From the NCBI GenBank assembly GCA_019187105.1, contig JABAQM010000001.1, positions 2,634,734 through 2,698,733 of the forward strand: a DNA stretch of 64,000 bases, written 5' to 3'. Below the pieces are notes generated by a model. It searched no databases, had not been told where the DNA came from, and saw only the letters and a program-made list of their open reading frames with translations. This DNA comes from Fimbriimonadaceae bacterium. Its GTDB lineage: Bacteria > Armatimonadota > Fimbriimonadia > Fimbriimonadales > Fimbriimonadaceae. The translations under genes and the position numbers were made by a program. Position 1 is the first letter of the stretch; each line of letters opens with the position of its first letter. Shown one piece after another: positions 49,156 to 57,365 of this stretch.

Positions 49156-49686
49156 ATGAAGAACGCAATCCTTTGGGTAGTGGCACTGACAGTTATCCTT
49201 GGTGCGGCGTTATGGGCCATTTCACCGGTCACGGCGGCCGAGCAGGCAAAACCCAAGCAGGTCACAAAGCAGCAGAAGAAATATAAGGTGAGCATGAGCG
49301 ACCAGGAATGGAAAAAGAAGTTGGATTCCGAGCAGTTTAGAGTTCTTCGACAAAAGGGCACTGAAAGGGCCTTCACGGGCAAGTACTGGGACAACCACGA
49401 AGCGGGCGTTTACAAATGTGCCGGATGCGGCCAGGCGCTTTTCCTATCGGAGACGAAGTTCGAATCGGGGACCGGATGGCCAAGCTTCTATAAACCCGCT
49501 ACGGTTCAGGCGGTCGAAGAGCATGCCGACAACTCCTACGGGATGCGGCGGGTCGAAGTGGTCTGCAGTAACTGCGGAGGCCATTTGGGCCATGTCTTCG
49601 ACGACGGTCCCGAACCGACAGGGCTGCGATATTGCATCAACTCCGCGAGCCTCGAGTTCGCCAAGAAGAAAGAAGAAGCCGAATAG
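49156..49686 (+). CDS. msrB: Exported peptide-methionine (R)-S-oxide reductase
   Basis: 176 residues. N-terminal hydrophobic stretch (residues 4-24, [20 protein letters not shown]) is a signal peptide or anchor, so it repairs methionine sulfoxide outside the cytoplasm. MsrB motifs: KYKCAGCG-like [11 protein letters not shown] near 90, [11 protein letters not shown] near 108, [18 protein letters not shown] near 135 with two zinc CxxC pairs, and catalytic Cys in [10 protein letters not shown]. Divergent from miaB. Confidence 0.93.
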   Translation: MKNAILWVVALTVILGAALWAISPVTAAEQAKPKQVTKQQKKYKVSMSDQEWKKKLDSEQFRVLRQKGTERAFTGKYWDNHEAGVYKCAGCGQALFLSETKFESGTGWPSFYKPATVQAVEEHADNSYGMRRVEVVCSNCGGHLGHVFDDGPEPTGLRYCINSASLEFAKKKEEAE

Positions 49687-49725
49687 CGCGCTGAATAATT
49701 GCCCCACATCGTCTTTCCAAATGAC

Positions 49726-50154
49726 ATGTGGAAGGAGTTCAAGGAGTTCGCCCTCCGCGGAAACGTGATAGACCTAGCGGTTGGCGTGATTATCGGCGGA
49801 GCCTTCCAGCGAATCATCGACTCGGTGGTGAAGGACCTCCTGATGCCGCCACTTGGCATGCTGACTGGGGGCATCGACTTTGCCAACCAGTTCGCCGTGC
49901 TCAAGCACGGCACCCCAGCCGGCCCCTATCCATCGGTGGACGCAGCCACGAAGGCCGGCGCCGTTACCCTGAACTACGGGCTGTTTCTGAACGCTACGAT
50001 CCAGTTTGTCCTGATGGCTTTCGCCGTCTTCATGATCGTGAAGGCAATGAATCGCCTTCGACGACGTGAAGAGGCTGAACCGGCACCGGCTGCACCTCCG
50101 CGGCAAGAGGTCTTGCTTGAAGAAATCCGGGATGCGATCCGCAGTCGCGCGTAG
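49726..50154 (+). CDS. mscL: Large-conductance mechanosensitive channel
   Basis: 142 residues, opens under membrane tension at hypo-osmotic shock. Opening [27 protein letters not shown] is the standard start (in parts: [14 protein letters not shown], first membrane helix with the Gly-rich gate); the second helix is [22 protein letters not shown]; the C-terminal tail is [11 protein letters not shown]. The ATG at 49726 fits family starts; the TTG at 49699 is a possible alternative. Follows msrB by 39 bases and may be co-transcribed. Confidence 0.93.
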   Translation: MWKEFKEFALRGNVIDLAVGVIIGGAFQRIIDSVVKDLLMPPLGMLTGGIDFANQFAVLKHGTPAGPYPSVDAATKAGAVTLNYGLFLNATIQFVLMAFAVFMIVKAMNRLRRREEAEPAPAAPPRQEVLLEEIRDAIRSRA

Positions 50155-50156
50155 CT

Positions 50157-50175
50157 TAAACCGGTGACCGGTTTA
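50157..50175. promoter_or_regulatory. Perfect inverted repeat between mscL and ppdK
   Basis: TAAACCGG (50157-50164), TGA, CCGGTTTA (50168-50175). It lies 2 bases beyond the mscL stop and 113 bases before ppdK. No T-run follows, so an operator for ppdK is as likely as a terminator. Confidence 0.35.
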
Positions 50176-50288
50176 TCCAGCAACGAAAGGTAAACTGAGC
50201 CCAAATCCCGCCTTCGCCAGTGTCGTCGTAGGTGTTGCATCGGCCCCATAACCGCTGGGCCGGCGACCGGGACCTTACGACTATAACC

Positions 50289-53003
50289 ATGAACTCCAAA
50301 CGCGTTTATCTCTTTCGAGACGGCAATGCCACCATGCGCGACCTGCTCGGCGGCAAGGGCGCCAACCTCGCCGAAATGACCCAGATCGGATTGCCCGTGC
50401 CGCCAGGCTTTACCATCACCACCGAAACCTGCATGCAGTACTACGCTGAGGGTGGGAAGCTGCCGACCGGACTGATGGACGAGGTTAGGGAAGCCGTCAA
50501 GGACGTCGAACGACAAATGGGGCGAAACTTCGGGGGATCCGAAAAGCCGTTGCTGGTCTCCGTCCGTTCTGGCGCCAAGTTCTCGATGCCAGGCATGATG
50601 GACACCGTCCTCAACCTCGGCCTCAATCCGGTGACCCTGGAAGCCATGATTGCTGAAACCGGTGACGCAAGGTTTGTCTATGACAGCTACCGCCGGTTTA
50701 TCATGATGTTCTCGGACGTGGCGTTTGGCCTTAGCAAGCACGGCTTTGATCAGGAGATCTTCCAGGCCTATAAGGTAAGAGTCGGAGCGAAGCAGGATCT
50801 TGACCTCACTGCCGAGCAACTCAAGGAAGTTAGCGACCTCTTTCTCGACCATGTGCGTGCAAAAGCCGGACGAGACTTCCCGACGGATGTCTGGGAGCAG
50901 TTAGCTTTGGCCGTTGAGGCCGTTTTCAAGAGCTGGAACAACGATCGCGCCATCGTGTACCGCCGAACCGAGAAGATCCCGGACGAAATCGGAACGGCCG
51001 TAACCGTTCAGTCGATGGTCTATGGCAATGCCGGCGACGACTGCGGTACCGGCGTCGCCTTCACCCGCGATCCCTCGACCGGCGAAAAGGCCCTGTTTGG
51101 CGAGTACCTGATGAACGCACAGGGCGAAGACGTGGTTGCCGGCGTCCGTACGCCGGTGCCGATCAGCGAACTGGAGAAGCAGAATCCCGCCGTGTATGCG
51201 GAGTTCGTCAAGACCTGTGATCTTCTCGAGCGCCACTACCGGGACATGCAGGATCTCGAATTTACGATTGAGCACGGCAAGCTGTTCATGCTCCAGTGCC
51301 GCGCCGGCAAGCGAACCGGTCCCGCGGCGGTGAAGGTCGCCGTCGAGATGGTGCACGAAGGTCTGATTGAAAAGGAGGTCGCTATCCAGCGCGTCACGGG
51401 CGCCCACCTGGACCAGCTACTTCACCCCAGAATCGATCCTGCAGCCATCGAATCCGCCACGTTGCTCGCCCGTGGACTTGCCGCATCGCCCGGCGCCGCA
51501 GTTGGCTCCGCCGTTTTTGACGCCGATACCGCCGCCGAGCTTGGTGTTCACGGCGGAGCGGGTGACAAGGTTATTCTGATTCGCGACGAAACCAATCCGG
51601 ACGATGTCCACGGCATGCTCGCGTCTCAAGGCGTGCTAACGGCACGTGGCGGAAAGACCTCGCACGCCGCCGTCGTCGCCCGCGGATTCGGCATCCCCTG
51701 TGTAGCCGGCGCCGAAGCCATCGAGGTCGACGCTCACGCTCGCCACATGAAAGCGGGAGGCCACACGATTCGACAGGGGGAAATCATCACACTCGACGGG
51801 TCGACCGGGAACGTCTACATGGGTGCCCTCCCTCTCATCGCTCCGGAAGTGAGCGGTGCCTTTGGGGAACTGATGGCTTGGGCGGATGGTGCACGAACGC
51901 TAAGGGTCCGGGCCAACGCGGACAACCCGCGTGACAGCCGCCAGGCGCTCGAGTTTGGGGCCGAGGGGATAGGCCTCTGCCGAACGGAGCACATGTTCTT
52001 CGAAGCCGACCGACTCCCACTTGTCCAGGAGATGATCCTGACCAAAGATCCGGCAACGCGCCAGCAGATGTTGGACAAGCTGCAGGTCGTCCAGCAGAGT
52101 GACTTCGAAGGGATCTTCGAGGCGATGGAAGGACTCCCAGTCACCGTCCGGCTTATCGATCCCCCGCTCCACGAATTCCTGCCGTCGCATGAGACGTTGG
52201 TACGTGAAACAACGGAGCTCAAGGTCCGGCTGGGCATCCTGCCGCCTGACGACGACACCACCGAGACCATGCGGCTTCAGTTCGAAGAAAAGATGAAACT
52301 GCTGGCAGAGGTCGAGGCGATGAGGGAGCAGAACCCGATGCTTGGTCTTCGGGGCGTGCGACTCTCGATCATCCTCCCGGGCTTGGTCGTCATGCAGACG
52401 CGAGCCATCCTGCAAGCGGCGGCCAAGCTGATCAAAGCCGGCAAGCGAGTCTATCCGGAGATCATGATCCCCTTGGTCTCGACTGTCAACGAGCTCAAGG
52501 TCGTGCAGAGCCAGTTAGAAAGCGAGGCCAAGCGCGTGGTGGAGGAGCAGGGCGTCGAGATCCCTTACACCTTCGGCACCATGATCGAGATTCCTCGTGC
52601 CGCCCTGACGGCCGGCGAGATCGCCGAGTACGCACAGTTCTTCAGCTTTGGCACCAACGACCTCACCCAGACCACGTTCGGCTACAGCCGGGACGATGCG
52701 GAAGGGAAGTTCCTGCAGCGATACGTCGAGCAGAAAATCCTGTCCCGCAATCCGTTCGAGACGATCGATCAGTCCGGCGTCGGTCGCCTGATGCAGATCG
52801 CGGTGGACGAGGGCCGGCGGTCCCGCGAGGGGCTCAAGTGCGGCATCTGCGGTGAGCACGGCGGCGACCCCGAGTCGATCTATTTCTGCCACGACCTCGG
52901 CCTCGATTACGTCAGCTGCTCTCCGTTCCGCGTCCCGATTGCGCGACTTGCCGCCGCCCAGGCTGCCATCCGCAACCGCGTGACCGTCACCGCCGACAAG
53001 TAA
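50289..53003 (+). CDS. ppdK: Pyruvate, phosphate dikinase
   Basis: 904 residues, interconverts pyruvate + ATP + Pi and PEP + AMP + PPi; works with pyrophosphatase in glycolytic/gluconeogenic flux. N-terminal ATP-grasp part (LFRDGNATMRDLLGGKGANLAEM near 7, VRSGAKFSMPGMMDTVLNLG near 95); central phospho-histidine in GGKTSHAAVVARGFGIPCV near 455; C-terminal PEP/pyruvate barrel with FGTNDLTQTTFGYSRDD near 795 and CGEHGGDP near 855 (catalytic Cys). Start ATG 50289; the longer frame is not conserved. Followed by a terminator. Confidence 0.97.
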   Translation: MNSKRVYLFRDGNATMRDLLGGKGANLAEMTQIGLPVPPGFTITTETCMQYYAEGGKLPTGLMDEVREAVKDVERQMGRNFGGSEKPLLVSVRSGAKFSMPGMMDTVLNLGLNPVTLEAMIAETGDARFVYDSYRRFIMMFSDVAFGLSKHGFDQEIFQAYKVRVGAKQDLDLTAEQLKEVSDLFLDHVRAKAGRDFPTDVWEQLALAVEAVFKSWNNDRAIVYRRTEKIPDEIGTAVTVQSMVYGNAGDDCGTGVAFTRDPSTGEKALFGEYLMNAQGEDVVAGVRTPVPISELEKQNPAVYAEFVKTCDLLERHYRDMQDLEFTIEHGKLFMLQCRAGKRTGPAAVKVAVEMVHEGLIEKEVAIQRVTGAHLDQLLHPRIDPAAIESATLLARGLAASPGAAVGSAVFDADTAAELGVHGGAGDKVILIRDETNPDDVHGMLASQGVLTARGGKTSHAAVVARGFGIPCVAGAEAIEVDAHARHMKAGGHTIRQGEIITLDGSTGNVYMGALPLIAPEVSGAFGELMAWADGARTLRVRANADNPRDSRQALEFGAEGIGLCRTEHMFFEADRLPLVQEMILTKDPATRQQMLDKLQVVQQSDFEGIFEAMEGLPVTVRLIDPPLHEFLPSHETLVRETTELKVRLGILPPDDDTTETMRLQFEEKMKLLAEVEAMREQNPMLGLRGVRLSIILPGLVVMQTRAILQAAAKLIKAGKRVYPEIMIPLVSTVNELKVVQSQLESEAKRVVEEQGVEIPYTFGTMIEIPRAALTAGEIAEYAQFFSFGTNDLTQTTFGYSRDDAEGKFLQRYVEQKILSRNPFETIDQSGVGRLMQIAVDEGRRSREGLKCGICGEHGGDPESIYFCHDLGLDYVSCSPFRVPIARLAAAQAAIRNRVTVTADK

Positions 53004-53015
53004 CCGCTCGGCCAT

Positions 53016-53045
53016 AAAAAAGCCACCCGACCATCGCCGGGTGGC
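53016..53045 (-). terminator. Rho-independent terminator of the pseudopilin gene
   Basis: GCCACCCG 53022-53029 pairs with CGGGTGGC 53038-53045. On the minus strand the stem is followed by six T (53021-53016), 21 bases after the pseudopilin stop. Also ends ppdK from the other side by position. Confidence 0.88.
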
Positions 53046-53066
53046 TTAGCCCAGAGTCCGAAGCGC

Positions 53067-53858
53067 TTAGCGGAACCGGAAGTAAAAGCCGGTGCCGAAG
53101 CTCAGCACCTTCTTTGCCGACACCGTGCTCACGTGGCCGTCGGCAAACACCATCGGCGTCACACCATCGTCCTTGCCGGTCTTCTGGTAGATGCAGTAGA
53201 TCGGTTTGAGCTGGCTGGGAGGTAGGTTCTTAAGTTCCTTCACCAAGTCGCGATCGCTGATCAAAGGCAGGCCCAGGCGGGGATCGGCCGGATCGTTCGA
53301 GGCCTTGCCGTTGTAAGGGCTCCAGACATAGCCGCGATACTTGTCGGCCAGCGGCCCCCAGCAGGTCACCGCAAACAGCGGCACCTTGGTCACTTCGTCG
53401 GCACGGGCAAAGTTCGTCGCGTTCACAAAGCCCTCGCAGCCGGTCGTGTCACCCTGCCCCTCGACGCAGCCGCTGGCGGTCTGGTCCACCGCAGTGGCGC
53501 CGTTATAGCCCACATTCTGCTGGTTGCGGGTGTTCCAATCCTCGGCATATTTGGCGTCCGTCCCATAAGCGCGGAAAATCCCGCGGTCCTTCACGTAGGG
53601 AAACAGCTTGGGCGTCCAGATCTCGCGGTTGCCGTCAGCCGAGTAAATCGTGGCGGGGACGAGATAGTCGTCCGAATCGCCGGCGTACATCATCACGCTC
53701 GCGCTGAGTTGCTTCATCTGCGCGATCGAGTTCGTCTTCTTCGCCGCCTCTTTGGCTTGGCTGAAAACCGGGAACAGGATAGCGGCAAGGATCGCGATGA
53801 TGGCGATCACGACGAGCAGTTCGATGAGCGTAAAGGCGCGATTCCTCTGCATGGACAA
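53067..53858 (-). CDS. Type II secretion/type IV pseudopilin-like protein
   Basis: 263 residues. Prepilin signal: short basic leader MSMQRNRAFTLIELLVVIAI with cleavage before Phe9 and the conserved Glu in position 5 of the mature protein, followed by a long hydrophobic helix. Then AKKTNSIAQMKQLSASVMMYAGDSDDYLVP, a pattern widely seen in Armatimonadota and Planctomycetota proteins. The C-terminus has PMVFADGHVST, like the H-x9-DG region of these families. Stand-alone gene with its own terminator. Exact function (pseudopilin or surface protein) unknown. Confidence 0.88.
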   Translation of the reverse strand: MSMQRNRAFTLIELLVVIAIIAILAAILFPVFSQAKEAAKKTNSIAQMKQLSASVMMYAGDSDDYLVPATIYSADGNREIWTPKLFPYVKDRGIFRAYGTDAKYAEDWNTRNQQNVGYNGATAVDQTASGCVEGQGDTTGCEGFVNATNFARADEVTKVPLFAVTCWGPLADKYRGYVWSPYNGKASNDPADPRLGLPLISDRDLVKELKNLPPSQLKPIYCIYQKTGKDDGVTPMVFADGHVSTVSAKKVLSFGTGFYFRFR

Positions 53859-53938
53859 TCTCTTTCTCCCCAGAATCTAACACAGTTTCGACGCCCGGCA
53901 AAATGAATTCGTTCGAACCGTTCGCCGTCGCGAGTTCC

Positions 53939-54328
53939 TTACCGTGTCAGTACCTCATAGGTTACGAACTTTGAGCTCATCGGTGGTTCCTCTCCTTGCT
54001 CCTTGGCTCTTCTGAGGTCCGCAAAACCTCGCTGGTGTCCTTCCACGAATTCAGAAGAACCCACCCAAGCATCAAAGTGGTCTTTGGACTTCCAGTAGCT
54101 GACCACCAGGTAAGGCTCGTCACTATTGGCCGCTCGAAGCACATGCATCCCGCAAAACCCCGCCATCCGGTCGATAGCCTGAGCCCTCGAGCAGAAGAGG
54201 CATTCAAACCGTTCGCGGTAGCCCTGCGTGCAAGAAATGTAGTTGATGGCGACGAAGCTGGCGCGCTCTTGATCAATGGGCAGTGAGCACATGGCATCGG
54301 CCGAGCATCCGGCGATGGGAGTTTCCAT
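53939..54328 (-). CDS. Antibiotic biosynthesis monooxygenase (ABM)-domain protein
   Basis: 129 residues with the ferredoxin-like fold of ABM/IsdG-type proteins: FVAINYISCTQGYRERFECLF, RAQAIDRMAGFCGMHVLRA, EPYLVVSYWKSKDHFDAWV and SSEFVEGHQRGFADL. Relatives degrade heme or oxidise small quinones. Five or so Cys residues (Cys8, Cys14, Cys33, Cys44, Cys47, and Cys59) stand out compared with most relatives. A strong operator-like dyad lies upstream. Function not provable. Confidence 0.72.
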   Translation of the reverse strand: METPIAGCSADAMCSLPIDQERASFVAINYISCTQGYRERFECLFCSRAQAIDRMAGFCGMHVLRAANSDEPYLVVSYWKSKDHFDAWVGSSEFVEGHQRGFADLRRAKEQGEEPPMSSKFVTYEVLTR

Positions 54329-54344
54329 GAAACGACGATACCCT

Positions 54345-54373
54345 AATCTTTACTATTTAGTACAGATTGTCAA
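54345..54373 (-). promoter_or_regulatory. Promoter with operator-like dyad upstream of the ABM gene
   Basis: Dyad AATCTTTACT (54345-54354), ATTT, AGTACAGATT (54359-54368), perfect except for the T/C pair at 54350/54363. On the minus strand a full consensus -35 TTGACA occupies 54373-54368, so the dyad fills the spacer toward the -10. Such placement is typical of repressor sites. The -10 is poor. Repressor unknown. Confidence 0.6.
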
Positions 54374-54382
54374 GGGCCAGAA

Positions 54383-54409
54383 AGCCCTCCGAACGGACTA
54401 CGAAGGGCT
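54383..54409 (-). terminator. Weak terminator of the lipoprotein gene
   Basis: AGCCCT 54383-54388 pairs with AGGGCT 54404-54409 (6 bp, extended by two more after a mismatch), 8 bases after the gene stop at 54418 on the minus strand. Followed by TTTCT. Confidence 0.4.
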
Positions 54410-54417
54410 AAGGCCGA

Positions 54418-54885
54418 TTACTGCTTGGTCGTGTTGAAGAAGGCGACCGCGTCGTTTCCGTTAACGTTCTTGAGCGCTCTTCGGAAATTGTCGTCGGCGT
54501 TGCCCACGACCTCGAGCTTATTGCCGTTGTTGCGGACGATACCGACATAGCTCCGCATCGTCTGGTTGCTGAAGGTCGGATCCAAGAACATCTGCATCTG
54601 GCTGTTCAGGATTGAAATGCTGCCCGAAATGGTCTGGTCGATCCCGTTGCGGGTTGCGGTCCCGGTGAAATTGCCATTCTCCTGAATGATCAGATCTACC
54701 GTCCACGTTTCGTCCCGAGGATTGCCCTGGACGTAATTGGTCCAGTAGTCGAGACTACCGAGCCAGCGTCCAGCAAAGGCGAAGAGGGTGTCGATGGCAC
54801 TGCCGCCACCGCAGCTGGACGAAACGACAAGACCGGTCAGCAACGCGACCTTCCATCCGTGGCGAATGATCGATTTGGGCTTCAT
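54418..54885 (-). CDS. Hypothetical lipoprotein
   Basis: 155 residues. Signal peptide with lipobox VVSSSC (Cys25), so anchored in the envelope. The remainder is Asn/Gly/Thr-rich beta-type sequence (NGNFTGTATRNGIDQTISGS) without a recognisable domain. Divergent from the GH29 gene 47 bases away, so they may share a regulatory region. No function suggested. Confidence 0.55.
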   Translation of the reverse strand: MKPKSIIRHGWKVALLTGLVVSSSCGGGSAIDTLFAFAGRWLGSLDYWTNYVQGNPRDETWTVDLIIQENGNFTGTATRNGIDQTISGSISILNSQMQMFLDPTFSNQTMRSYVGIVRNNGNKLEVVGNADDNFRRALKNVNGNDAVAFFNTTKQ

Positions 54886-54932
54886 GCGAAAAACGTCTCC
54901 TTGCGGACATTATCTCCTAGAGGTTCTCGTCC

Positions 54933-56648
54933 ATGCTGATTTCCGCCCTTCTCACCTTGTCCACACTATTTATAACGCCGACGGATCGAATGGCCTGGTT
55001 TCGCGAAGCGCGCTTCGGCATGTTCATTCACTGGGGCCTCTACGCCGTCCCGGCTGGAAAGTGGCAGGGAAAGGAGGTGCAAGGGGCAGGCGAATGGATC
55101 CTGTTCTCCGGCCAGATCAAGGTGAAGGACTACGAGCCGTTGCAGAAGCAGTTCAACCCGGTGAAGTTCGACGCCAAGGAATGGGTGCGGATCGCGAAGG
55201 ATGCGGGGATGAAGTACATCGTCATTACGAGCAAGCACCACGACGGCTTCGGCCTCTTCCATTCGAAGGAGACGGACTGGGACATTGCGGGGACGCCGTT
55301 CAAACGCGACGTGCTGAAGGAGTTGGCCTCGGCGTGCAAGGACGGCGGGATTCGGCTGTGCTTCTACCATTCGATCATGGATTGGCACCACCCGGACTAT
55401 CTTCCTCGCCGTCCTTGGGATCCTCGCCCCGAGCATCAGGCGAACTTCGAGAACTATGTCCGATATATGAAAGCGCAGCTGAAGGAGCTGCTGACGAATT
55501 ACGGGCCGATCGGGATTCTCTGGTTCGACGGTGAATGGGAAGGGACCTGGACCCACGAGCATGGCAAGGATCTCTACAGCTATGTCCGCTCGCTCCAGCC
55601 CGACATCATCATCAACAACCGGGTGGACAAGGGACGCCAAGGCATGGCGGGTCTCACGAAGGGCGATTTCATGGGCGACTACGGCACTCCCGAGCAGGAA
55701 ATCCCTGGCAACGGGATTCCCGGGGTGGACTGGGAGAGCTGCATGACCATGAACGACACGTGGGGCTACAAGAAATCCGACCACAACTGGAAGTCGGCGG
55801 AAACCCTCATCACGAACTTGATCGACTGCGCATCGAAGGGCGGCAATTATCTGCTAAACGTCGGCCCAACCGATCTCGGTGAAATACCCGGTGCAAGCGT
55901 CGAGCGGCTCAAGAAGGTAGGGGACTGGATGCGGCTCAACGGCGAAGCCATTTACGGCACGCAAGCAGGCCCGTTCAGCCGGCGCCTATCCTGGGGGAAG
56001 GTAACCCGCAAGGGACAAACGTTGTATCTCTGTCTCACCGAAGGCTATCGACCCAAGGTTGAAATGCCCGGGTTGAAGCTCGATGTCGAAGCAGCATCGT
56101 ATCTTGGCCAGCGAACCAGGCAGCTGCTGAAGGTCGATCGCAATGCGAATGGGGTTACGGTGGAGCTGCCAGAGTCTGCGAAATCCCTGACCATTCCCGT
56201 CATCGCCCTGCGCTTCAAGGGCGAGCCGGTTGTGGAAACCATTCCCATTCGCCCCAACGCCGCCGGCGATGTGGAGCTACTGGCCGTGGATGCAACCATC
56301 GAAGGCCATGCGCAGTACGAGGCAGACAAAAACTGCATCGGATACTGGACGGATAAGGAAACCGCCGTCAGTTGGGATTTCGACTTGCCTGCCAAGGCAA
56401 ACTACACGGTCGTGGCGATCCTTGCCTGTGAGCCAAAGTCAGAAGGATCCGAGGTCTTATTCGACGTCGGCGCGGCCAAGTTTCAGTACAAGGTCGAGCC
56501 GACAGCCTCGTGGAGCGACTTTAAGGAGGTCAAGCTTGGAACGCTTGAACTCTTGCCCGGAAAACAAAAGGTCCGGGTCTTGCCGCTAACCAAGCCCGGA
56601 CTTGCGGTGATGAATCTGCGTGGAGTTTATCTGCGAAGGTCGAAATAG
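54933..56648 (+). CDS. GH29 alpha-L-fucosidase, exported
   Basis: 571 residues. Weak hydrophobic N-terminus (LISALLTLSTLFI) as signal peptide. GH29 barrel: FGMFIHWGLYAVPAGKW near 29-45, YIVITSKHHDGFGLFHS near 95-111, the nucleophile Asp in ILWFDGEWEGTW near 198, WESCMTMNDTWGY near 268, and GNYLLNVGPTDLGEIP near 307. About 410-571 forms a beta-sandwich that may bind carbohydrate. Releases L-fucose from plant, algal or microbial polysaccharides. No sugar operon partner nearby. Confidence 0.9.
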   Translation: MLISALLTLSTLFITPTDRMAWFREARFGMFIHWGLYAVPAGKWQGKEVQGAGEWILFSGQIKVKDYEPLQKQFNPVKFDAKEWVRIAKDAGMKYIVITSKHHDGFGLFHSKETDWDIAGTPFKRDVLKELASACKDGGIRLCFYHSIMDWHHPDYLPRRPWDPRPEHQANFENYVRYMKAQLKELLTNYGPIGILWFDGEWEGTWTHEHGKDLYSYVRSLQPDIIINNRVDKGRQGMAGLTKGDFMGDYGTPEQEIPGNGIPGVDWESCMTMNDTWGYKKSDHNWKSAETLITNLIDCASKGGNYLLNVGPTDLGEIPGASVERLKKVGDWMRLNGEAIYGTQAGPFSRRLSWGKVTRKGQTLYLCLTEGYRPKVEMPGLKLDVEAASYLGQRTRQLLKVDRNANGVTVELPESAKSLTIPVIALRFKGEPVVETIPIRPNAAGDVELLAVDATIEGHAQYEADKNCIGYWTDKETAVSWDFDLPAKANYTVVAILACEPKSEGSEVLFDVGAAKFQYKVEPTASWSDFKEVKLGTLELLPGKQKVRVLPLTKPGLAVMNLRGVYLRRSK

Positions 56649-56649
56649 C

Positions 56650-57255
56650 CTAGGACGGGCTCATGCAGCAGTTCGGCTTGTTGCACCGCCGGGCTTTCTC
56701 GAACTGGTCGAGCCGCTCGCGCAGCCGCTTGTGAATGCGGTGAAGCCGCGACCGGATGGTGCCAACCGGCGTGTCGAGCATGTCGGCGATTTCCTGGTAG
56801 GGAACGCGCTCGACGTCGGCGAGCATGATCAGCATCCGTTGGTCTTCGGATAGTTCGCTGAGAGTGCACTCCAGGGGCTCCGAGAAGTGGCGTTCCAACA
56901 GGACCTGTTCCGGCCCCGCCGAAGGATCGGCCGTGTCGAGCGTCACCGTGTCGTCGGTTGCGTCGCTGCGAAGAGGGGCATCGCTGGAAACCGTCTGCAC
57001 ACGCCGCTTTCGCCGTCGTGTCATATCCAGGAATAGGCGCGTTACGATCCGGAAAATCCAGTTTTCAAAGGGTCGGTCCCCCTCATAGCTGTGGAAGCCT
57101 CGATAAGCTCGGTAGTAAGCCTCCTGGGTTAAATCCTCGGCGTCGGATCGGTTGCCGGCTAGGCGATAGGCGAGATTCAGCACTTTGCGGTAAGAGGCTT
57201 CGGAAAGCTCGTTGAATCGCTTTTGCTCGTCTAAGGACAGGACCGGGGATACCAT
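56650..57255 (-). CDS. RNA polymerase sigma factor, ECF type
   Basis: 201 residues. Region 2: NLAYRLAGNRSDAEDLTQEAYYRAYRGFHSYEG then RPFENWIFRIVTRLFLDMTRRRKRR; region 4: LSELSEDQRMLIMLADVERVPYQEIADMLDTPVGTIRSRLHRIHKRL, the standard HTH. Start ATG 57255 has AGGAG 8 bases upstream. The C-terminus is short and holds Cys residues (CNKPNCCMSPS), unusual and possibly redox-sensing. No anti-sigma gene next to it. It lies downstream of the NtrC-type gene with a 110-base gap. Confidence 0.9.
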   Translation of the reverse strand: MVSPVLSLDEQKRFNELSEASYRKVLNLAYRLAGNRSDAEDLTQEAYYRAYRGFHSYEGDRPFENWIFRIVTRLFLDMTRRRKRRVQTVSSDAPLRSDATDDTVTLDTADPSAGPEQVLLERHFSEPLECTLSELSEDQRMLIMLADVERVPYQEIADMLDTPVGTIRSRLHRIHKRLRERLDQFEKARRCNKPNCCMSPS

Positions 57256-57365
57256 GATGTTTCTCCTTGGCCAGCTAACAGCCGGACACAATCAGTAGAA
57301 CATCTATAGTGGTACCAAAGTTCCCCCGCAATCTATGCTTGGGAAAAACACCGTTGCCAATAGTT

